Shown here in pieces: positions 25,806 to 34,488 of a DNA stretch of 64,000 nt. The notes beneath the pieces are model-generated. The model did no database searches. It was given only the letters and a program-made list of their open reading frames with translations, and was not told the DNA's origin. Every line of letters starts with the position of its first letter. Positions within the stretch are counted from its first letter, which is position 1. The translations under genes and the position numbers were made by a program. This DNA comes from CAVSWN01 sp963770995 (GTDB taxonomy: Bacteria > Acidobacteriota > Vicinamibacteria > Vicinamibacterales > CAVVIG01). The DNA lies in contig CAVYRS010000001.1 in the NCBI GenBank assembly GCA_963770995.1, positions 1-64,000 on the forward strand. The letters are read 5' to 3'.

Positions 25806-26125
25806 CGCTCCTCAGGCAATCCGGCCTGTCGCCAGGCCGCCATGTGTCCTCGGAGGTACATCACGCGCGTGTATCCCCGCCAGCGCAGCGCCTCGCCGGC
25901 GAGCCACGCTCGAGGACCGTGGCCGCAATAGACGACGAGGGTTTGAAATTTCTGTGCACGCACACCGTCCGATCCAGCGAGCACGCTCGTGAACGGAACG
26001 TTCGCCGCCCCAGGTACGTGCCCCCCGGCGAACTCGCCAGGCGATCGTACGTCGAGAACCGCAGGGGCCTCGCCCCGGCCGATCTGGTCCAGCAGCGCCG
26101 CCGGGGAGATCGCTGGTTCTCTCAT
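25802..26125 (-). CDS. Rhodanese-domain protein
   Basis: A 107-residue single-domain rhodanese (sulfurtransferase fold). The ATG complementing 26123-26125 gives MREPAISPAALLDQIGRGEA. Diagnostic blocks are AVLDVRSPGEFAGGHVPGAA and the active-site loop VVYCGHGPRA with catalytic Cys67, then LRWRGYTRVMYLRGHMAAWR. It probably handles sulfane sulfur or a related thiol reaction in the cytoplasm. It is translationally coupled to the downstream membrane protein gene. Confidence 0.85.
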   Translation of the reverse strand: MREPAISPAALLDQIGRGEAPAVLDVRSPGEFAGGHVPGAANVPFTSVLAGSDGVRAQKFQTLVVYCGHGPRAWLAGEALRWRGYTRVMYLRGHMAAWRQAGLPEER

Positions 26126-26611
26126 GAGCCGGATTGTACTTGCGGGGCATTGAAACGAGTGCCGGCGTTGAGGAATCACCGGCCGCCAGTACATTCAAGT
26201 GGTCGAGCTGCATTGGTTCCGCCGAGACGTGGGAGACGACGCCGGACGCACGCGAAGGCTTCCAGCATGACGTTCGCTGAGGCCGTCAAGAGACGGTTCG
26301 AACGCGTGCGCCGGTCTATGCTATCGTCCCTGCCCAATCGTCCTGACGTGCAAGTCGGCGTCGCTGATGCTGCGACCCCCAGGCGACACTCGGAGCCCTG
26401 ACGGCGGTCATCCTCGCGGTGGCCTCCACCGCCAGAGCGCCCCACCCGCGCCTTCGCGACCGAGTGTTCCTGCCAGCACCTTCAAGCGCTGCTGCGCCAG
26501 GCCAGGCAGGCGGTCGCCGTGCGCGACCGCATGCTCGAGGAAGCGGCTGAGTGTGACGCCGCAGCTGTCCGTAACATCCATCGGTCGCGCGCGGCCGTAG
26601 GAGGGCCGCAT
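26126..26611. other. Divergent intergenic region, no gene recognised
   Basis: About 485 bp between the rhodanese and kinase starts. No convincing coding sequence or tRNA is seen. It must hold the promoters of both divergent genes; the kinase ribosome-binding site GGAGG is at about 26,600. Confidence 0.4.
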
Positions 26612-28048
26612 ATGCCTACCGATAGGACGCCACGATCGGAGCAGACGGGCGTTGACGATACCAATGTGGCAGCGTCAGGAGTCGGCGGCACGCGGGGGCG
26701 CGCAGCGGAAGTCCGTGGCGGCAAGAGGACGATCCTGCCGCACGTCCTGCTGCGCGGCCAAACTGTCGAGACGCAACACCAGCCCGCGGATCGGTTCGAC
26801 GTGGTCTCGAAGCTCGGAGAGGGCGCACTGGGGGAAGTCGTGCTGGCGCGGGACAACGATGTCGGGCGGCTCGTCGCGCTCAAGGCGCTCAAGGCGGAAC
26901 GCCACGACGCGGCGACCCTGGCCCGGTTCGTCGAGGAGGTGCGAATCGTCGGTCAGCTCGAACATCCAGGCATTGCGCCGCTCCATGATGTCGGCGTCGA
27001 CGACCGCGGGCGGTACTACTTCGTAATGAAGTACATCGAGGGCGAGACGCTCGAATCGGTGCTCGAGAAGCTGCGTGCGGGCGACCGGTCGTACCACGAG
27101 CGGTTCACGTTCGAGTACCGGGCCCTCTTTTTCCGGGACGTGCTTCGCGCGGTCGAGTACGCGCACTCGCGCGGCATCATTCATCGCGACCTCAAGCCCG
27201 CGAACATCATGGTCGGTCCGCACGGCGAGGCCACCGTCGCCGATTGGGGGCTGGCGAGGAAGATTCGCGAGGCGACCGGGCCGGACGAGCCGCCGTCGGA
27301 GGAGCTGCGTCAACAGCTCGAGACAATCGAGTTGAATACATCGCGACCAGTCGCCGACAGCTCCGGCTTCGGATCACGGCTGCTCGCCACGGAGCAGGGT
27401 TCCATCGTCGGCACACCCGCCTACATGTCACCCGAGCAGGCCATGGGGCACAACGACGAGGTCGACGAACGCAGCGATGTGTACAGCCTCGCCGCCGTGT
27501 TCTATCGGTTCCTCTCGCTGGAGCCGTACCTTCCGCTGAAGCGGACCGCCGCGGAGTTGCTGCGCGCCGTCGTGCTCGAAGAACCGATCGAGCCGGGCCA
27601 TCTGCCACTCACCGGAGTACAGCCCGTCGTACCACGAGAGCTGTCGGTCTTTGTCATGCGCGGTCTGGCGAAGAATTCGGGTCGCCGCTACCAGTCGGTC
27701 CGTGAGATGCTGGACGAGCTCCAGCACTGCTTCGAGGGACAGATCTGCGTCGTGTGCCCACCGACGTTCGCGAAGCGCGTCGGCAGCATCATCAGACACG
27801 GGATCGATTCACGGACGCGGTCTGGAATGGGATTCACGCTGGGCGCCGTGTTTGGTGCCGCGGCGCTCGCGCTCTACGGCTTGCTGCAGGTGATCCGGCA
27901 ACGCGATGTCGTGGCCGGAGTCGTGGTTGCGGCGGTGGTGTTCAGCATGGTCGCGGCGACATTCATCCATCCAGCGGTCACCATATTCCGGACGCGGCGC
28001 GGAAACCGCCGACGGCTTTCGTCTCCACCCGGTTCTCTGCCTCCTTGA
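26612..28048 (+). CDS. Membrane Ser/Thr protein kinase (PknB type)
   Basis: A 478-residue eukaryotic-like kinase. The ATG at 26612 is chosen because GTAGGAGGGC precedes it. The kinase domain runs from about residue 60: glycine loop KLGEGALGEVVLARD, VAIK-type Lys in VALKALK, catalytic loop IIHRDLKPANIMVG, a DWG instead of DFG (VADWGLARKI), and the activation-loop end GTPAYMSPEQAMG with SDVYSLAAVFYRFL. Two membrane helices near the C-terminus (GFTLGAVFGAAALALYGLLQ and VVAGVVVAAVVFSMVAATF) anchor it with little beyond. DWG is common in acidobacterial and planctomycete kinases. Substrates are unknown. Confidence 0.85.
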   Translation: MPTDRTPRSEQTGVDDTNVAASGVGGTRGRAAEVRGGKRTILPHVLLRGQTVETQHQPADRFDVVSKLGEGALGEVVLARDNDVGRLVALKALKAERHDAATLARFVEEVRIVGQLEHPGIAPLHDVGVDDRGRYYFVMKYIEGETLESVLEKLRAGDRSYHERFTFEYRALFFRDVLRAVEYAHSRGIIHRDLKPANIMVGPHGEATVADWGLARKIREATGPDEPPSEELRQQLETIELNTSRPVADSSGFGSRLLATEQGSIVGTPAYMSPEQAMGHNDEVDERSDVYSLAAVFYRFLSLEPYLPLKRTAAELLRAVVLEEPIEPGHLPLTGVQPVVPRELSVFVMRGLAKNSGRRYQSVREMLDELQHCFEGQICVVCPPTFAKRVGSIIRHGIDSRTRSGMGFTLGAVFGAAALALYGLLQVIRQRDVVAGVVVAAVVFSMVAATFIHPAVTIFRTRRGNRRRLSSPPGSLPP

Positions 28049-28195
28049 GGCTATGCTCGAGTCTCTGAGAACGCTCGATCCGACCACTACACCGGGCAGC
28101 GGCGCAAGTGGGCGCGAATTGTCGAAGGTATTGAACACGGTGATGCGCAGGAATACCGACACACTCGACGAGATAGGTCGAAGCGGCGCCCGCGG

Positions 28196-28474
28196 TCACG
28201 TTGAAGTCCGAATCGAGGTCCGCTCCTCATGGGCCCACGCGATCGCCAGCTCGCGCGGGGGCCGCGACGCGTCCAGCCGTGGGTCGAATCGACGCCGCGC
28301 CACGAGCTGCTCGTTGACGAAAATCCGGCACTCGACGCCATAGTGCTCACCGTGATCGAGTAACTCGAAGACATACCGGTCGTGGCCGACGACGAACTCG
28401 AACAGCCGCTCGGGAGTGGTCGGTTCTGGCGGCGGGGGCGCTTGGTTCGGCTTGTCGAGCGGATCGTCGATCAT
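28196..28474 (-). CDS. Small hypothetical protein (92 aa)
   Basis: MIDDPLDKPN opening, proline-rich N-terminus, then a compact domain RLFEFVVGHDRYVFELLDHG and VECRIFVNEQLVARRRFDPR. It looks like a real soluble domain with alternating strands. No family was recognised. It is convergent with the kinase gene. Confidence 0.45.
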   Translation of the reverse strand: MIDDPLDKPNQAPPPPEPTTPERLFEFVVGHDRYVFELLDHGEHYGVECRIFVNEQLVARRRFDPRLDASRPPRELAIAWAHEERTSIRTST

Positions 28475-29081
28475 CGTTTCAACCGAGCTTCGTCCAAGTC
28501 GCGACTAGCTACGACGAGGAGTCAACCGTCCCGGCTGGTGGTTCTGGATCGGCAGTCTCGGTGCGGTTCTCGGAGTCAGCGGCCAATGGACCATCGGGAC
28601 GAACAGCCTGTTGGGCAAGCAACCGCCGGATGTCATCGAGAAGCGTGGACAGATCGGCGGCATTCGGCTGACTCACGGCGGCTAGTAGTTCTACTAGGCG
28701 CTGCGGCTGGAATCAACAGAAATCAGGGTCTTTTCACAGAAATGTCTTTACGTTAGCGAGCCGACGAGCCTAAAGCTTGGGCGTCTCGCCGTCTGTGCGG
28801 ACGTGGGCGAGCGCCGCGCCGCACGTCGGGCAGTTCATCGGGAAGGATCGGATGCTCAATGGACTCGCTAAGACCGGCCGACCGTGGCCACGGTCGGCGA
28901 TGGGATCGAAAGGCAGCCCATGCGGCTTACCGTACCTCGCCCCCGCTATAATCACGCATCGCCGAAACTGATGGCGGCAGTCGTCTCGGGCCGTACGATC
29001 GTCTCCGCGCTGGGGCCGGCGGGATGGGCGAGGTCTAGAATGCGCACTGGTCTCCCATCTCTTGCAAACTCAGGAGGAAAA
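28475..29081. other. Intergenic region, no gene recognised
   Basis: About 600 bp. A perfect CTAGTAG/CTACTAG palindrome lies at about 28,682-28,697. A possible CPTCG zinc-finger-like fragment is readable on the minus strand near 28,800-28,840 but has only one CxxC and no support as a gene. Confidence 0.35.
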
Positions 29082-29564
29082 ATGCAGACAAGAATGACGC
29101 GTGCGTGTCTCTCGGCGGCGATCGTAGGTGTGCTCGCAGGTACGGTGGTCGCACAGGGAGCCGATCCGCAGGTGGGGACCTGGAAGCTCAATCTCGCGAA
29201 ATCGAAGTACAGCCCCGGCCCTCCACCCAAGAGCGCCACGACAAAGATCGAGGCGGCAGGCGCGGGAGCGAAGGTCATCGTCGACCAGGTGCAATCCGAC
29301 GGCACCGTGCGTCACTGGGAATTCACTGCCAACTATGACGGCAAGGACAGCCCTATCACTGGGAACAACCCGGACGCCGACATCGTTGCTCGTACGCGCG
29401 TCAACGCGAACACGGTGAAGACGGTATCGAAAAAGAATGGCAAGGTCACGACCAGCCAGACATCGGAGGTGTCGAGCGATGGAAAGACGCGAACAGTCAC
29501 AACCACAGGCATGAACGCCGCGGGTCAGGCTGTGAGCAACGTCGCGGTGTACGACAAGCAGTAG
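29082..29564 (+). CDS. Secreted beta-rich protein of acidobacterial type
   Basis: A 160-residue protein from the ATG at 29082, with AGGAGG at 29072-29077. The signal peptide (RACLSAAIVGVLAGTVVAQG) is followed by VGTWKLNLAKSKYSPGPPPK, a block I associate with a common acidobacterial secreted family of unknown function, possibly lipocalin-like. The rest is a run of beta strands (KVIVDQVQSDGTVRHWEFTA, TVKTVSKKNGKVTTSQTSEV) ending AVSNVAVYDKQ. It acts in the periplasm or outside. It has no partner gene. Confidence 0.65.
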   Translation: MQTRMTRACLSAAIVGVLAGTVVAQGADPQVGTWKLNLAKSKYSPGPPPKSATTKIEAAGAGAKVIVDQVQSDGTVRHWEFTANYDGKDSPITGNNPDADIVARTRVNANTVKTVSKKNGKVTTSQTSEVSSDGKTRTVTTTGMNAAGQAVSNVAVYDKQ

Positions 29565-29633
29565 GCACAGTCGCAGAAGCGCAGACCGGGCCTCGTCCGA
29601 CGCGGGGCCCGAAACTTCCCTCGTAGCCTTCGG

Positions 29634-29858
29634 CTAGGCATCGTCTTCTACGGCACTGAACGCTCCAAGGTCCCCGGTGAGCTCCTCAGCCCCATGGTGT
29701 TCCTCTCTCTGCTCAGCTAGATAGTTTTCGTTCCGCTCCTTCATCAGCCGCAACCTTGCATTCTTCGCCTTTGCCCTTTCAATCGCCGGCCCGACGACCT
29801 TGTTCGAGCTCCCACCTGATTTCTGTTCGATTCCCTTGTTCCGTTCAGCTTCCGACAT
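29634..29858 (-). CDS. Small charged protein (74 aa)
   Basis: The ATG complementing 29856-29858 has GGAGGG upstream on the minus strand. The protein (MSEAERNKGIEQKSGGSSNK) is hydrophilic and helical, rich in Glu/Lys/Arg (RAKAKNARLRLMKERNENYL), and ends with an acidic tail. No family was recognised. The good ribosome-binding site is the main support. Confidence 0.45.
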   Translation of the reverse strand: MSEAERNKGIEQKSGGSSNKVVGPAIERAKAKNARLRLMKERNENYLAEQREEHHGAEELTGDLGAFSAVEDDA

Positions 29859-30861
29859 GACGGCCCTCCAGGTTCTGCGGACTCGCTGCAAGACACGGAG
29901 CAAATATCCCTCCGTCCGTCGTTCTTGCTGCCGAGGCGTTTGAACGAGCAGTTGGCCAGGGTGACCGGACGAAGCTCGTCCAACAAGGCCGGCCGATTCT
30001 CCCGCTTGAATTCATCGGTCACCGGGGGTCGCGTGAGAGTTCCCCGAGGCGGCACGTCCCCAACGAGGGACCGGCGTTAGTTACGAGCCTGTTTTCCGGG
30101 AGGAATTGCTGGACGACCGATACGCTGCGGAGAATGTTGGACCGATGTTGAGTGAGACGCGGCTCTTCGAACTCGTCGACTACGGACAAGGGCGGCGATG
30201 CTTAACACTTGCGCGAGGACACACGCGAACGCTAAGAACTGACCTGCACCAGCTGCAGGGCGTTCGCTCCCCAGGAACAGCCCAGCTTCGCCGAAGAGGA
30301 ACACATTAACCGTTAGGACCACGCCTCGAAACGTCATCGACTTTCAAACTTTCCGTGCCCTCTTTAACGGCGCGGCTCCTGAAAGCGAACAGGCGTCACC
30401 CTCTCGTTCGTCAGGCACAGATAGCGGCCAAGAATCTAGCCGCGTCGGCTATCTTTTCGGCCAGGCCCGGCCGTCCAGAAGTCATCGAACTTTTCGCTGG
30501 CCGTGGGCGACGACAATCAGAAGAAATCGCCGCCGCCGGTCAGACCACTCTGCATCGCACGTGCAGGTATCCGGTGCGCACGGGATCCCTGCGTGCCGCC
30601 ACCACGCCGGCGCCGAACACGTGCGAGAAGGTGCGCCGGCGATCGCGTAGCTTCGCGGCGAGCCGCGGCAGCCGCTCGAGCAGCTCCTACTACAAATCGT
30701 CATGTGAGCGGTGAATACTCTCGGCTGATGTTCGCGCGCGCCGCGCTTGTGCTCATGGCTTTGATGGTGGTGCTTCCGCAGCCACCGATCTCCGGCCGGG
30801 TATTCATGCTTCTGGAAAATCATGCGTCGGCGCGGGATGAATTGTTGACGACAGCACACGG
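29859..30861. other. About 1 kb without a recognised gene
   Basis: Short open frames exist on both strands but none has a start with a ribosome-binding site, a motif or a sensible composition. No tRNA or repeat was seen. It may hold decayed sequence. Confidence 0.4.
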
Positions 30862-31428
30862 CTAGAACCGAACCGCAACTCCCGCTGTCGTCCGCCACGT
30901 CTCGAACCGGCTCGAGGAGGCTCTCGATACGGATCGTATGAAGCGCGCCTCGGCCCGCACGCCCAGGCGTCCCGTCATTCGCACCCAGGTGCCGACGCCA
31001 ACGCTCGCAGCAGCGTGCGTCGAATCGATCGGGAAGACGCCAGCGATGTCTGCGCTCCTGACGTGGATGAGGCCGGGGCCAACGCTGGCGTACGGACGCA
31101 CAACGCGTGACCACGTTCTTGGCAAGGCGATGACGACGCTTCCGGTCGCGGTCAGCACGCGACTCGATTGGACGAGGTCGTGTCCGGTGAACACGGAAGG
31201 CGTTCCCGATACTTCGACGTCCATGCCGAATACTCGTTCGGGAACGCGTGTCAGCGCGACGCCGAACGTCGCGTGCGGTCGTCCGGCGACGTCATCCAAG
31301 TCGAGAAAGGCCGTAGCCGTCCGGACCGTGGCGCCCGCGAACGGCGTGAGCAGCCAATCCGCTTCAACCAGGTGCGCGCCGCCCAGCAGGCCGAGAAGCG
31401 CGAACGCGCATGCACGGGAGCGGTTCAT
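30862..31428 (-). CDS. Outer-membrane beta-barrel protein
   Basis: A 188-residue protein with a signal peptide (RACAFALLGLLGGAHLVEAD) and alternating amphipathic strands (FAGATVRTATAFLDLDDVAG, VRPYASVGPGLIHVRSAD, GRLGVRAEARFIRSVS) ending TTAGVAVRF. The C-terminal Phe is the usual recognition signal for barrel insertion. It is of the size of eight-stranded OmpW/OmpX-like barrels. Its start overlaps the stop of the serine hydrolase gene (ATGA), so it is the second gene of that operon. Confidence 0.65.
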   Translation of the reverse strand: MNRSRACAFALLGLLGGAHLVEADWLLTPFAGATVRTATAFLDLDDVAGRPHATFGVALTRVPERVFGMDVEVSGTPSVFTGHDLVQSSRVLTATGSVVIALPRTWSRVVRPYASVGPGLIHVRSADIAGVFPIDSTHAAASVGVGTWVRMTGRLGVRAEARFIRSVSRASSSRFETWRTTAGVAVRF

Positions 31429-32504
31429 GGGACAAAGATCCTCACGAACGCCTTTGCGAACGGCGATGCCATCACATCGCCGTCAGCCATTGGGAACGCC
31501 TCACTCAACCCACCGCTGTTGCCAAGCAGGATGAGCGTCAGGTGACGATCAGGCACCTTCAGGTAGAGCGCCGAGTACTGCGGCCATTGACCATAGTGCC
31601 AGATCAGCCGCACACCGCGCTCGCGTTGGATGAACCAGCCCAATCCGTACCGCAACACCTCTCCGGTCGTGGATACGGCGTTCGTCCAGGCTAATTCCTG
31701 CGAGTCGCGAACGATGAAGACGTTCGCATCGATCGCGACGTCGTATTTGGCGAGATCGACGACATTCGAGAGCAGGCCGGCGGATGCGCTGATGTCGCGC
31801 GGCGGATAGCCATCCGGCGCGAAACCATTTGCGGCTGTCCGGTACGGCAACGCGAGGCGCCTTACCGAACTCTCATAGCGTTCGAGCGCGGGTGCATCGA
31901 AGAGCGCCGCCAGGCCAGGCGTGGGCTGCTCGAGATCATGTCCAGGTACGGAATTCGTCATGGCCGCGCGATCCAGAATCGACATCGCGAGCGCCTGGCG
32001 AAACGGTCTCGCATGGCAGGCGTCCACGACCGACGTCAGCGCGGCGAAGCGGCTGCCATCGTAACGATATGCCGCTCCTGGCGTGCCCTGCGATGTATGG
32101 GTGAGCACGTGTCGGACGGTGGCCGTCGGCTCGGGGATCGCCGCCGAGTAGCGTGCGATCCGGTCATCGAGCGCGAGCGTGCCGCGCTCGACGCATTGCA
32201 GGAGCAGCGTAGACGTGAACGTCTTCGTCAGGGAGGCGATGTCATAGAGGGTATCGGGCGTCGCCGGCACGCGCGCGTCCACGTTCGCGAAGCCGAACCC
32301 ACGCTGCCAGACAGGGCGGCCGTTGTGAAGGATGACGCCGGAGATTCCCGGCACATGCGCAATGCGGCGCAGCGCCTCGACGTAGCGTTCGAAAAGCGCG
32401 GCGTTCGCGTCGACATCCTGCGTGGGCGCCAGTCGCGGCAAGAGCACAACGAACGTCAACGTCAGCGTTGCCGTCAGCGCGATCGGCCAGCCGCGTCGTT
32501 GCAT
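31425..32504 (-). CDS. Beta-lactamase-family serine hydrolase (class C-like)
   Basis: A 359-residue exported protein (signal peptide MQRRGWPIALTATLTLTFVV). The class C/esterase layout is clear: GISGVILHNGRPVWQRGFGF, the SxxK motif in DIASLTKTFTSTLLL, the helix after VRHVLTHTSQG, the Tyr motif as YRYDGSRF, and the HxG motif in LIWHYGQWPQYSA. These proteins include penicillin-binding-like peptidases and esterases as well as AmpC. The substrate cannot be told. A barrel protein is coupled downstream. Confidence 0.8.
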   Translation of the reverse strand: MQRRGWPIALTATLTLTFVVLLPRLAPTQDVDANAALFERYVEALRRIAHVPGISGVILHNGRPVWQRGFGFANVDARVPATPDTLYDIASLTKTFTSTLLLQCVERGTLALDDRIARYSAAIPEPTATVRHVLTHTSQGTPGAAYRYDGSRFAALTSVVDACHARPFRQALAMSILDRAAMTNSVPGHDLEQPTPGLAALFDAPALERYESSVRRLALPYRTAANGFAPDGYPPRDISASAGLLSNVVDLAKYDVAIDANVFIVRDSQELAWTNAVSTTGEVLRYGLGWFIQRERGVRLIWHYGQWPQYSALYLKVPDRHLTLILLGNSGGLSEAFPMADGDVMASPFAKAFVRIFVP

Positions 32505-32672
32505 TCGCGTTCATGCTGTCACACCTCCGATCCTGTCCGTGTCTCTTATTGGACAGCCCGCTTGAATTCATGGACGCACACACACCATCGCTTGCACTCC
32601 ACACATGACGTCTCGAGTGACGCCGAAGGGACTTCCGACCCACCGGTGCGGATTTCGGATGGAGCGAACGGG

Positions 32673-33197
32673 TTATGAAGGACTCACTGAGACAGTCTGC
32701 CCGCGTCGAGCATGGTTGACAATCGAGGCAGCCACGTAGCCTCCAATCAGGAACACGAATACGAGCATGACGAGCGCGTGCGTCATACCCACCAGCGGGG
32801 ACGTCATGATGTTGTCACCGGCCAGTCTGCGCAGGTGAGGGACGCGAAGATACGTTTCATTCACCGCCCCACCGAACAGGTTGTAGGCGCTCAGCAACAT
32901 CGCGCTGAGATGAATGTACCGCCACCCGCGCGGCTTGAGACGCGCCGCCAGATAGCCGATGACCAGGACGACCAGTCCTCCAATTGCCAGCCAGTGCGGA
33001 AACCAAAATCGCTGCAGGCTGTAAATGCCGAGAGAGGTGGCGCACACGGCCACGTAGGCCAGCGAGTAGAGACGTCCGAATGTGCGGTGCCGCCGACCGC
33101 CCTTGCGCGTGAGCATGACGGGGACGAAGGCCAGCATGGCCACAACGCACACGATCGTGTGTACCCAGCCGACCAGAGAGAGATCCAGTTCGAGCAT
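32673..33197 (-). CDS. DUF2306-like membrane protein
   Basis: A 174-residue protein with four to five helices (VHTIVCVVAMLAFVPVMLTR, WLAIGGLVVLVIGYLAARL, LVGMTHALVMLVFVFLIGGY). The cytoplasmic loop GGRRHRTFGRLYSLAYVA after the first helix and the later IHLSAMLLSAYNL segment are typical of DUF2306-like proteins. Function unknown. It is the third gene of the operon headed by the promoter at 34,140-34,168. Confidence 0.55.
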   Translation of the reverse strand: MLELDLSLVGWVHTIVCVVAMLAFVPVMLTRKGGRRHRTFGRLYSLAYVAVCATSLGIYSLQRFWFPHWLAIGGLVVLVIGYLAARLKPRGWRYIHLSAMLLSAYNLFGGAVNETYLRVPHLRRLAGDNIMTSPLVGMTHALVMLVFVFLIGGYVAASIVNHARRGQTVSVSPS

Positions 33198-33228
33198 CGC
33201 ATCCTCCTTCGCTCTGCCGACAGGGGAG

Positions 33229-33567
33229 CTATCCGCGTGTGCGGCGTGCGTGTTGGATTAGGCGCTCTAGGTTCGCGAGGTGCTGCGATAGAACACGATC
33301 CCCTTTGGCGGTCAGCGCGTACCACGTCACCGGCCGGCGATCCTGGAACTCCTTGCGGGCAACCACGTAGCCGGCGTCTTCGAGCTTTCGCATCTGAGCC
33401 CCGAGGTTGCCATCAGTCTCGTCGAGCAGTGCCTTCAGTCGACTGAACGACAACTGTTCGTGCCGAGCCAGCAAGACGGCGGCCCCGAGTCGGGCGCGAT
33501 GTTGCAGCAGGTCGTCCAACTCGCCGAACGGGAGTTGGGCAGAGGTCGCCTCAAGTCGTCGCTTCAC
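33229..33567 (-). CDS. Winged-helix transcriptional regulator
   Basis: A 112-residue single-domain regulator. The wHTH is visible as QHRARLGAAVLLARHEQLSF, SRLKALLDETDGNLGAQMRK and LEDAGYVVARKEFQDRRPVT with the wing WYALTAKGDRVL. This is the MarR/PadR-related 'transcriptional regulator' type common in acidobacteria. Its start lies within the end of the upstream membrane-protein gene (17-bp overlap). It probably autoregulates the operon through the palindrome at 34,142-34,157; this is an inference from position. Confidence 0.75.
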   Translation of the reverse strand: MKRRLEATSAQLPFGELDDLLQHRARLGAAVLLARHEQLSFSRLKALLDETDGNLGAQMRKLEDAGYVVARKEFQDRRPVTWYALTAKGDRVLSQHLANLERLIQHARRTRG

Positions 33568-34117
33568 GCGGACGTCCTTCCCTGATGCCAGCGACCGTCA
33601 GGCTTACAGCCAGGGCGATGCCAACCGCCGTCCACGCGTACGAGGACACCAGCGTCACCAGGACGAATCCACCTCCCATGAGAAGGCCGACCCACAAGAG
33701 CGGTCGATCAAGATGCAGTCCGGCGGTGACATAGCCGAGAGCGAGCACCAGAAGGATCACGGCGTGGAGCTGTTCCGACGGCATTCCGCCTCGCGCGCGG
33801 AGCAAAACGGCTAGAGCGACTGCACACACCACAGCTCCCCAATGAAGTAGGTGCCGTCTGCCATCTGAGGCCGACGCTTGCCCAAGCCGGCGAGCATGGC
33901 GCCACCCCAGGTACGCGCTCGCGACGAAGCCAGCGGGGCCGGCAACCGCCCAGTACCTGGGCACCCAATCACTCTGGAAATCGACGAGCGCGAATCCACT
34001 CAGAACGATGGCAGCCCAGAGGAAGTACAGCATTGAAGGCGACGCGCCTCGGGTGCTGGCGTCGAGAGCCCCACGAACGAAACGAAGGTCGCCTTCGAGA
34101 TGTTCGAGTTGATCCAT
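33551..34117 (-). CDS. Multispanning membrane protein in regulator operon
   Basis: A 188-residue protein starting at the ATG complementing 34115-34117 (MDQLEHLEGDLRFVRGALDA). About six helices follow (MLYFLWAAIVLSGFALVDFQ, YWAVAGPAGFVASAYLGWR, LHWGAVVCAVALAVLLRA, LHAVILLVLALGYVTAGL, LLWVGLLMGGGFVLVTLVSS, TAVGIALAVSLTVAGI). No family is recognised. It is the first gene of a three-gene operon with the regulator and the DUF2306-like protein. Confidence 0.65.
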   Translation of the reverse strand: MDQLEHLEGDLRFVRGALDASTRGASPSMLYFLWAAIVLSGFALVDFQSDWVPRYWAVAGPAGFVASAYLGWRHARRLGQASASDGRRHLLHWGAVVCAVALAVLLRARGGMPSEQLHAVILLVLALGYVTAGLHLDRPLLWVGLLMGGGFVLVTLVSSYAWTAVGIALAVSLTVAGIREGRPREATT

Positions 34118-34139
34118 GAGCAGACCTCACACGCTCTAA

Positions 34140-34168
34140 TTTATAGAGGACTCTATATTGGTTGTCAA
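34140..34168 (-). promoter_or_regulatory. Consensus promoter overlapped by a palindromic operator
   Basis: On the minus strand TTGACA (34168-34163) is followed after exactly 17 bases by TATAAA (34145-34140), 22 bp upstream of the ATG at 34,117. The 16-bp palindrome TATAGAGGACTCTATA at 34142-34157 covers the downstream spacer and most of the -10 box, so a bound dimer would block RNA polymerase. The wHTH regulator encoded two genes down is the obvious candidate ligand. Confidence 0.7.
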
Positions 34169-34488
34169 GCCAGCCCCGAACTGGCGCAGAGGCACCGGGC
34201 CGCCCGCCAGAAGTCAGCGATGGGAATGCGCGATCGGCAGAAGTGTCGGAGGCGGCCTATGACATTGGCTCCTCCTCAGGACCATCTTCAATCGCCCGGC
34301 GACAGCACGCCGCTGTCCGGCAACAGTGAGCAGGTCTGATGTGTTCGTTGACTCTTGATTTGCGGCGATAATCCACTGATGTTGCCCCGCGATCGTCTAA
34401 GCAGACCGGCGAGTAAATTCAGCCCGCCGGCCGAATTCGACAACACAACTGCTATGGGGCGGCTGGTTCGCCCCCGTCACGGAGAACC
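34169..34488. other. Divergent intergenic region, no gene recognised
   Basis: About 320 bp between the regulator operon promoter and the HugZ-like gene. No gene, tRNA or strong hairpin is seen. Confidence 0.35.

Noticed and set aside
28770..28955. Minus-strand ORF with a CPTCG motif
   Set aside because: One CxxC pair only, no ribosome-binding site, and the upstream part has random composition; not supported as a zinc-finger gene.
31425..32504. Calling the serine hydrolase an AmpC resistance gene
   Set aside because: The motifs fit the broad class C/esterase family, the Tyr motif deviates (YRYD) and the coupled barrel gene suggests another role.
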